Source: Anaerocolumna jejuensis DSM 15929 (lineage in GTDB: Bacteria; Bacillota; Clostridia; Lachnospirales; Lachnospiraceae). From it: DNA of 64,000 nucleotides. Positions 62,401 through 64,000 of this stretch are shown in pieces. Under the pieces are notes generated by a model. The model had not been told where the DNA came from. It did no database searches and was given only the letters and a program-made list of their open reading frames with translations. The stretch is taken from the NCBI RefSeq assembly GCF_900142215.1, contig NZ_FRAC01000012.1:124001-188000 (forward strand), given 5' to 3'. The first letter of the stretch is position 1; every line of letters starts with the position of its first letter. A program made the translations under genes and the position numbers.

Positions 62401-62627
62401 ACCTTATGAGCCAAGAATTTATCGAAAAACTTAGGCCTAATAAGCCAAGAATTTATCGAAAAACTTAGACCTAATAAGCCAAGAATCTATCGAAAAGCTC
62501 AGACCTTATGAGGCAAGAATCTATCGAAAAGCTTAGACCTTATGAGACAAGAATCTATCGAAAAACTTAGGCCCTATGAGGCAAGAATTTACTGAAAAGC
62601 TTAGGCCTTATAAAATAAGAATCTACT
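62356..62627 (+). repeat. Eight tandem 34-bp repeats derived from the GH13 3' end
   Basis: Units start at 62356, 62390, 62424, 62458, 62492, 62526, 62560 and 62594, each beginning GAAAA(A/G)CT and containing CCTTATGAG and AAGAAT(C/T)TATC with up to a handful of changes. Unit one encodes the conserved GH13 C-terminus EKLRPYEARIY; the other seven are non-coding because 34 is not a multiple of three. Divergence rises to the right. Confidence 0.9.
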
Positions 62628-62708
62628 AAAAAGCATTAAGGGGATAGTATCTCAACGCATTCTAAAAAATGCTGTGTGTATAAAATGAAGATTGGGAGGT
62701 ATAAGGTG
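62401..62708. other. Intergenic stretch made mostly of tandem repeats
   Basis: Repeat units two to eight fill 62390-62627. The remaining 80 bases carry only the ribosome site of the GH66 gene (GGGAGGT at 62694-62700). No terminator was seen, so read-through into the dextranase gene is likely. Confidence 0.6.
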
Positions 62709-64000
62709 ATGGGCAGATATAAAGGATATATGACCATTACTGCAATAATACTCGGCCTCCTTTTATTAAGTGCAGGTTTTTTTACCTTTGCATCAAAAGA
62801 AAGGAGTATGGCAGCAAAGCTGGCCATCGAGAAAATCACTACGGATAAAGCTAGGTATTACCCGGGCGATAATATAAAAATAACACTTCATATCAGGAAT
62901 GGAAATAAAAAGGCCGTTAATAATGCGGTATTGAAACTGAAAGCATACCACCTGGGAGAAGAAACCGGTGAGGTGAAAAAGCTTACCCTTTCCCATCTTC
63001 CACCGGGGGAGAAGACGGTGAACCTTGAATGGCAGGCACCAAAAAAGGATTATAGTGGGTATTTGCTCAAGGCGGCTCTTTCCGGAAGGCTTGGAGGTAT
63101 TAAGAGTACCGGAACAGCAGGTGTTGATGTATCCTCAACGGTCCTGAAATTCCCAAGATATGGCTATCTGTCCGATTTCAGTAAGGAAGTGGATACACAG
63201 TCCATGATTCGGGCAATGACAGAGTATCACATCAATACCATTGAGTATTACGATTGGCAGTATCTCCACCATCAGCCTCTGGCAGAGGGGATAACCGCAA
63301 AGAATCCGGGAGTATGGAAGGATTGGTCGGGAAGAGAAATCTATGGAACTGTCATAGCAGACTATATCCGGTATGCCCATGACGCAAATATGATAAATAT
63401 GGCCTACAATATGATTTATGCCGGAACGGATACCTTTTTTCAGGAAGGCAAATATTCTTCCCAGGCAGAGCAATGGAAGCTCTATTTTGCCAACAGTAAT
63501 GACAGGGGAGAGGGAGAATTCAAATTCCATATGGGAACCTCCCCCTCCGGAAACAGTAATCTGTATTTTCTGAATCCTTTGAATCCATCCTGGCAGAAAT
63601 ACATATTTGTGGAAGAAAATAAGATATTCGGTGCCTTTTCCTTTGACGGCTGGCACGGTGATACGGTGGGAGACTGGGGAGAAATGACGACAGCCGGCGG
63701 AAAGCCTCTTGGAAGGGATGAAGCGGGAAAACCTATCTATCTGGTAAAGGATACTTATACCCAGTTCTTAAATGCCGCCAAGGAAGCCCTGGGAGGCAAA
63801 TATCTTTCCTTTAATCCCGTAGGAGCCCAGGGAATTGAAAATGCAAATAAAAGCAAAACGGATATTTTATATGCCGAATTCTGGCCTTGGGATAAGGACA
63901 GAGAGGGCAATACCTATGATACCTACTATTCTCTGGTGAAAGAGGTGGAGCGTTCCTTTGAGGACAGCAAAGCCCTGTCCTTTGACGGTAAGGGTAAATC
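62709..64000 (+). CDS. GH66 dextranase / cycloisomaltooligosaccharide glucanotransferase (3' end outside window)
   Basis: The first 430 codons of an endo-dextranase-family enzyme that cleaves alpha-1,6-glucan. Residues 8-27 are a signal anchor or signal peptide (MTITAIILGLLLLSAGFF). An Ig-like domain (residues 35-135) precedes the TIM barrel, which begins KFPRYGYLSDF. The expected catalytic pair is D318 in FDGWHGDTVGDWG and E390 in YAEFWPWD; their 72-residue spacing fits GH66 enzymes (68-70 in those I recall). The start follows GGGAGGTATAAG. Exported or surface-bound, it would feed isomaltooligosaccharides to the importer and GH13 enzyme upstream. Dextranase versus cyclising enzyme cannot be decided without the C-terminal half. 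Confidence 0.88.
   Translation, partial: MGRYKGYMTITAIILGLLLLSAGFFTFASKERSMAAKLAIEKITTDKARYYPGDNIKITLHIRNGNKKAVNNAVLKLKAYHLGEETGEVKKLTLSHLPPGEKTVNLEWQAPKKDYSGYLLKAALSGRLGGIKSTGTAGVDVSSTVLKFPRYGYLSDFSKEVDTQSMIRAMTEYHINTIEYYDWQYLHHQPLAEGITAKNPGVWKDWSGREIYGTVIADYIRYAHDANMINMAYNMIYAGTDTFFQEGKYSSQAEQWKLYFANSNDRGEGEFKFHMGTSPSGNSNLYFLNPLNPSWQKYIFVEENKIFGAFSFDGWHGDTVGDWGEMTTAGGKPLGRDEAGKPIYLVKDTYTQFLNAAKEALGGKYLSFNPVGAQGIENANKSKTDILYAEFWPWDKDREGNTYDTYYSLVKEVERSFEDSKALSFDGKGK

Noticed and set aside
62356..62627. CRISPR array
   Set aside because: The 34-bp units are contiguous with no unique spacers, degrade along the array and match the adjacent coding end.

Overview
The window looks like chromosome from a low-to-moderate G+C, Gram-positive anaerobe of the Clostridia, most likely Lachnospiraceae (Anaerocolumna/Lachnoclostridium-like). 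This is an inference from gene content and style: AGGAGG-type ribosome sites, many two-component ABC exporters, a prismane (Hcp) protein, ferredoxin-type aldo/keto reductase, CZB chemoreceptor, YesM/YesN regulators and plant-polysaccharide enzymes. No tRNA, rRNA, CRISPR, prophage or intact insertion sequence was seen. Both window ends cut genes or may do so: the alanine racemase at the left edge may have lost its N-terminus, and a GH66 dextranase runs off the right edge.

Layout. 1-13.3 kb: alanine racemase, DUF1836 regulator, aldehyde dehydrogenase, a DnaJ/membrane-protein pair, a CPA1 Na+/H+ antiporter, Fe-S aldo/keto reductase, NRAMP Mn transporter, soluble chemoreceptor and a class C beta-lactamase-fold protein. 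13.7-25.3 kb: small membrane proteins, D-lactate dehydrogenase, a YtrA-type GntR/ABC operon with a textbook operator, a GerMN lipoprotein, a short-chain dehydrogenase, a ferritin-like/VIT1 metal transporter, an FtsX/ATPase exporter and a His-rich YmaF protein. 25.6-29.5 kb: a GH94 phosphorylase (closest to N,N'-diacetylchitobiose phosphorylase) with a phosphohexomutase. 29.6-39.9 kb: a paired DUF606 transporter divergent from a Crp/Fnr regulator, a sirtuin, an MFS carrier, a large MacB/Bce-like exporter, a VOC protein and Hcp. 40.5-43.9 kb: a secreted multidomain GH74 xyloglucanase.

44.3-50.5 kb holds the most unusual unit: a UROD-fold methyltransferase-like protein with a His-x-Cys...Cys zinc motif, a complete sugar-type ABC importer without ATPase, an L-cysteine desulfidase-like (CyuA/UPF0597) Fe-S enzyme and a FadR-type GntR regulator, all behind one promoter whose -10 box lies inside a perfect 21-bp palindrome. 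I do not know a described pathway with this composition. 50.8-53.5 kb holds four small unlinked-looking genes.

53.5-64 kb is a coherent dextran/isomaltooligosaccharide locus: YesM-like kinase and YesN-like regulator, divergent LplA/B/C-type importer, GH13 alpha-1,6-glucosidase and GH66 dextranase. The GH13 3' end has been amplified into eight 34-bp tandem copies.

Intergenic DNA is rich in long hairpins. Four are large imperfect inverted repeats of roughly 90-300 bp (1794-2023, 10179-10266, 11892-12024, 13311-13608), and a recurring double-hairpin module lies immediately before the starts of at least two unrelated genes (16702 and 28094), with looser relatives at 2208, 5028 and 60672. Start sites were moved inward wherever a ribosome site and family alignment favoured it.
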